Source: Campylobacteraceae bacterium
Lineage (GTDB): Bacteria; Campylobacterota; Campylobacteria; Campylobacterales; Sulfurovaceae
Length of the DNA stretch: 5,693 nt
Reading direction: 5' to 3'
Assembly (NCBI GenBank): GCA_027026055.1
Contig: JALVPA010000083.1
Span: 1-5,693 of the forward strand
Numbering within the stretch: the stretch's first letter is position 1; every line of letters starts with the position of its first letter. Under the pieces are notes generated by a model. That model searched no databases and was not told the origin of the DNA. It saw only the letters and a list, made by a program, of their open reading frames with translations. The translations under genes were made by a program, and so were the position numbers. Positions 4,645 to 5,693 of the stretch are shown one piece after another.

Positions 4645-5070
4645 ATGGATATCGTCAAAAGCGCCAAGGAGGTAGCCAATAGCGTCGAAGAAAAAGTCGA
4701 AAAGGGGCTGGAGGTTGCCAAAGAGACGTTTGCCAACGTAGCCAGCCACCTGCCTTTTGCGAACTTGGCGAAAAAAGGAAGCGATGCCTTTGTGATCGAA
4801 GTCGATCTTCCCGGTGTCAACAAAGAGGATATCGATTTGCAGATCGAAGACAATATTCTCACCGTCAAAGCGGTACGCAAGATGAAAAACGAGGTCAAAA
4901 AAGAGGATTACTATCTCTGCGAAAGCGACTTCGGTATGATTTCACGCAGTTTCGTGCTGCCCGACGGTATCGACAAAGAGAAGATCGACGCCGTCTATGA
5001 GGACGGTCGCTTGATCGTCACACTCGAAAAAGAAGAATCGCGCAAAGCCAAGAGCATCGCAGTCAAGTAA
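4645..5070 (+). CDS. Hsp20 / alpha-crystallin small heat shock protein (second of tandem pair)
   Basis: This is a 141-residue small heat shock chaperone, clearly related to but divergent from its upstream neighbour. The N-terminal arm (1 to about 44) is quite different: a predicted amphipathic helix rich in K, E, V and A (MDIVKSAKEVANSVEEKVEK onward) ending in HLPFANLAKK. The alpha-crystallin domain covers about 45-128, with F-V-I-E-V-D-L-P-G-V (49-58), the F-G-M-I-S-R-S-F-V-L-P strand (96-106) and the hallmark A-V-Y-E-D-G-R-L-I-V-T-L (116-127). The C-terminal I-x-V motif is I138-A-V140. The only cysteine is C92. Different N-terminal arms in sHsp pairs usually mean different client range or mixed oligomers. 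It is cotranscribed with the first hsp20. Its last 8 bp overlap the stop end of convergent ispE, and no intrinsic terminator is visible after it. Confidence 0.95.
   Translation: MDIVKSAKEVANSVEEKVEKGLEVAKETFANVASHLPFANLAKKGSDAFVIEVDLPGVNKEDIDLQIEDNILTVKAVRKMKNEVKKEDYYLCESDFGMISRSFVLPDGIDKEKIDAVYEDGRLIVTLEKEESRKAKSIAVK
4795..4835 (+). repeat. Short direct repeat shared by the two hsp20 genes (copy 2)
   Basis: Second copy of the 41-bp segment at 4332-4372, with 4 differences. See that entry. Confidence 0.6.
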
Positions 5071-5693
5071 GCGGTCTGAAAAAACTGCTACCGCTGCCGC
5101 TAAAAAACCACCCCGGCGGTGCGAGTTTCGTCAGTTCGGGATAGGTGATGCGGGCGGCGGCATAGAGGTCGTTGAGCATGACCGGATCGGCGATAAGCGC
5201 AATCAGATCTTCGCTTTTGTATCTCTCCCACCCTTGAAAACTACACAAAACGATATCGTCAAGCAGTTCTCTTTTGAACGTTTTGTAAACCGATGCCGTA
5301 TCGCAACCGATATCGGGCGTAAATATTTCCAGCGGTAGCGGCGCTTCGTCAAAAGGTTCCACGATTTCGCCGAAACCCGAGACGTTGGCGGAGGGATAGT
5401 CGTAGACAAAAAAGGGCACATCCGCACCGATCGTACTACCTATGCGCGCCAAAGTCTGCGTATCGAGTCCCAGTTCGCATATGTCGTTGGCGAGGCGTAG
5501 AAATGCCGCCGCATCGGAACTGCCGCCGCCGAGTCCCGCTTGAGAAGGGATACGTTTGACGACATCTACGGCGTGTTCGCGAAAGAAACGAACGAGTGTG
5601 TGCGAACCGGTATGAGCGGAAAGCGCTTCGTAGGCTTTGTAAATCGTATTTGAGCGTAGCGGTACACCTTTGCATCCCATAACGGTAAAATCG
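5063..5693 (-). CDS. ispE: 4-diphosphocytidyl-2-C-methyl-D-erythritol kinase, partial (N-terminus beyond the right edge)
   Basis: IspE is the GHMP-family kinase that phosphorylates the 2-hydroxyl of CDP-ME with ATP in the MEP (non-mevalonate) isoprenoid pathway. About 210 residues are visible. In the readable frame, an N-T-I-Y-K-A-Y helix is followed by the ATP-binding glycine-rich loop P-S-Q-A-G-L-G-G-G-S-S-D-A-A (5516-5557), then G-A-D-V-P-F-F-V and the third GHMP motif W-F-F-S-G-S-G-S-S-F-F near the C-terminus. An ATG at 5678-5680 exists, but it sits inside the conserved F-T-V-x-G-C strand. The frame is open to the window edge, so the true start and roughly 45-50 residues, including the substrate-binding N-terminus, are outside. 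The protein ends only a few residues after the third motif (R-P-L-T), and its stop lies inside the last codons of the convergent hsp20. smpB, the expected next gene, is displaced by about 4 kb. Confidence 0.95.
   Translation of the reverse strand, partial: DFTVMGCKGVPLRSNTIYKAYEALSAHTGSHTLVRFFREHAVDVVKRIPSQAGLGGGSSDAAAFLRLANDICELGLDTQTLARIGSTIGADVPFFVYDYPSANVSGFGEIVEPFDEAPLPLEIFTPDIGCDTASVYKTFKRELLDDIVLCSFQGWERYKSEDLIALIADPVMLNDLYAAARITYPELTKLAPPGWFFSGSGSSFFRPLT

Noticed and set aside
4640..4645. GTAGCA half-site overlapping the start of the second hsp20
   Set aside because: The other arm (4630-4635) does not match TGCTAC and no -10 box lies at the right distance. It is explained by the Shine-Dalgarno and ATG context.
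4098..4898. Long 266-codon minus-strand frame opposite the hsp20 genes, and similar frames opposite yfdX (3619-4179)
   Set aside because: Antisense shadows of well-supported genes; phenylalanine/leucine-rich translations mirror the lysine/glutamate-rich sense codons.
5086..5092. TGCTAC half-site near the end of ispE
   Set aside because: The matching GTAGCA arm is absent and it encodes the conserved G-S-G-S region of IspE.
5071..5094. GCGGT...ACCGC inverted repeat after the second hsp20 stop
   Set aside because: A 5-bp stem with a 14-nt loop and no following T-run on the plus strand; also part of ispE coding sequence. Not convincing as a terminator.
5099..5125. Minus-strand CACC-GCCGG-GGTG hairpin followed by G and a T6 run, resembling an intrinsic terminator
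   Set aside because: It lies inside ispE upstream of its essential C-terminal motif and encodes P-P-G-W-F-F. The 4-bp stem is short and would terminate ispE early, so coding constraint explains it.

Overview
The window looks like a chromosomal segment of a free-living Campylobacterota (Epsilonproteobacteria) member, perhaps a Sulfurovum/Sulfurimonas-like chemolithotroph. The basis is the style of SmpB and IspE, the moderate GC content, strong TATAAT -10 elements with poor -35 boxes, and a periplasmic multiheme cytochrome c beside a Crp/Fnr-type regulator. Genus-level assignment is inference. ispE and smpB are direct neighbours in Helicobacter pylori and probably in other members of the phylum. 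Here both are on the minus strand but are separated by about 4.0 kb of plus-strand genes.

Layout from left to right: (1) a plus-strand hydrophobic/basic protein of unknown function, probably continuing past the left edge, whose 3' end overlaps smpB; (2) smpB (minus), the tmRNA partner; (3) a 132-bp divergent promoter region; (4) a pentaheme c-type cytochrome with a Sec signal, followed 14 nt later by a Crp/Fnr-family regulator; (5) a secreted YfdX-family protein with its own promoter; (6) two tandem, non-identical Hsp20 (alpha-crystallin) chaperones with their own promoter; (7) the 3' part of ispE (minus), overlapping the last Hsp20 gene by 8 bp and running off the right edge.

The most notable signal is regulatory. 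The yfdX promoter and the hsp20 promoter each carry the palindrome TGCTAC-N4-GTAGCA, centred exactly 30.5 bp upstream of the first base of a perfect TATAAT. The DNA between palindrome and -10 is unrelated in the two promoters. This places the palindrome near -42 relative to the inferred start, the classic class II activator position of Crp/Fnr proteins. The regulator encoded immediately upstream has an unusual recognition helix (R-H-V-V-E-R where R-E-T-V-S-R is usual), no cysteines and no canonical cAMP pocket. The simplest model is a self-contained stress regulon: a cytochrome and cognate regulator linked to a periplasmic YfdX protein and two cytoplasmic small heat-shock chaperones. YfdX plus Hsp20 genes also occur together in the transmissible locus of stress tolerance of Proteobacteria. 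Coupling them to a pentaheme cytochrome and a dedicated Crp/Fnr regulator appears unusual. The inducing signal and the cytochrome's substrate cannot be told from sequence.
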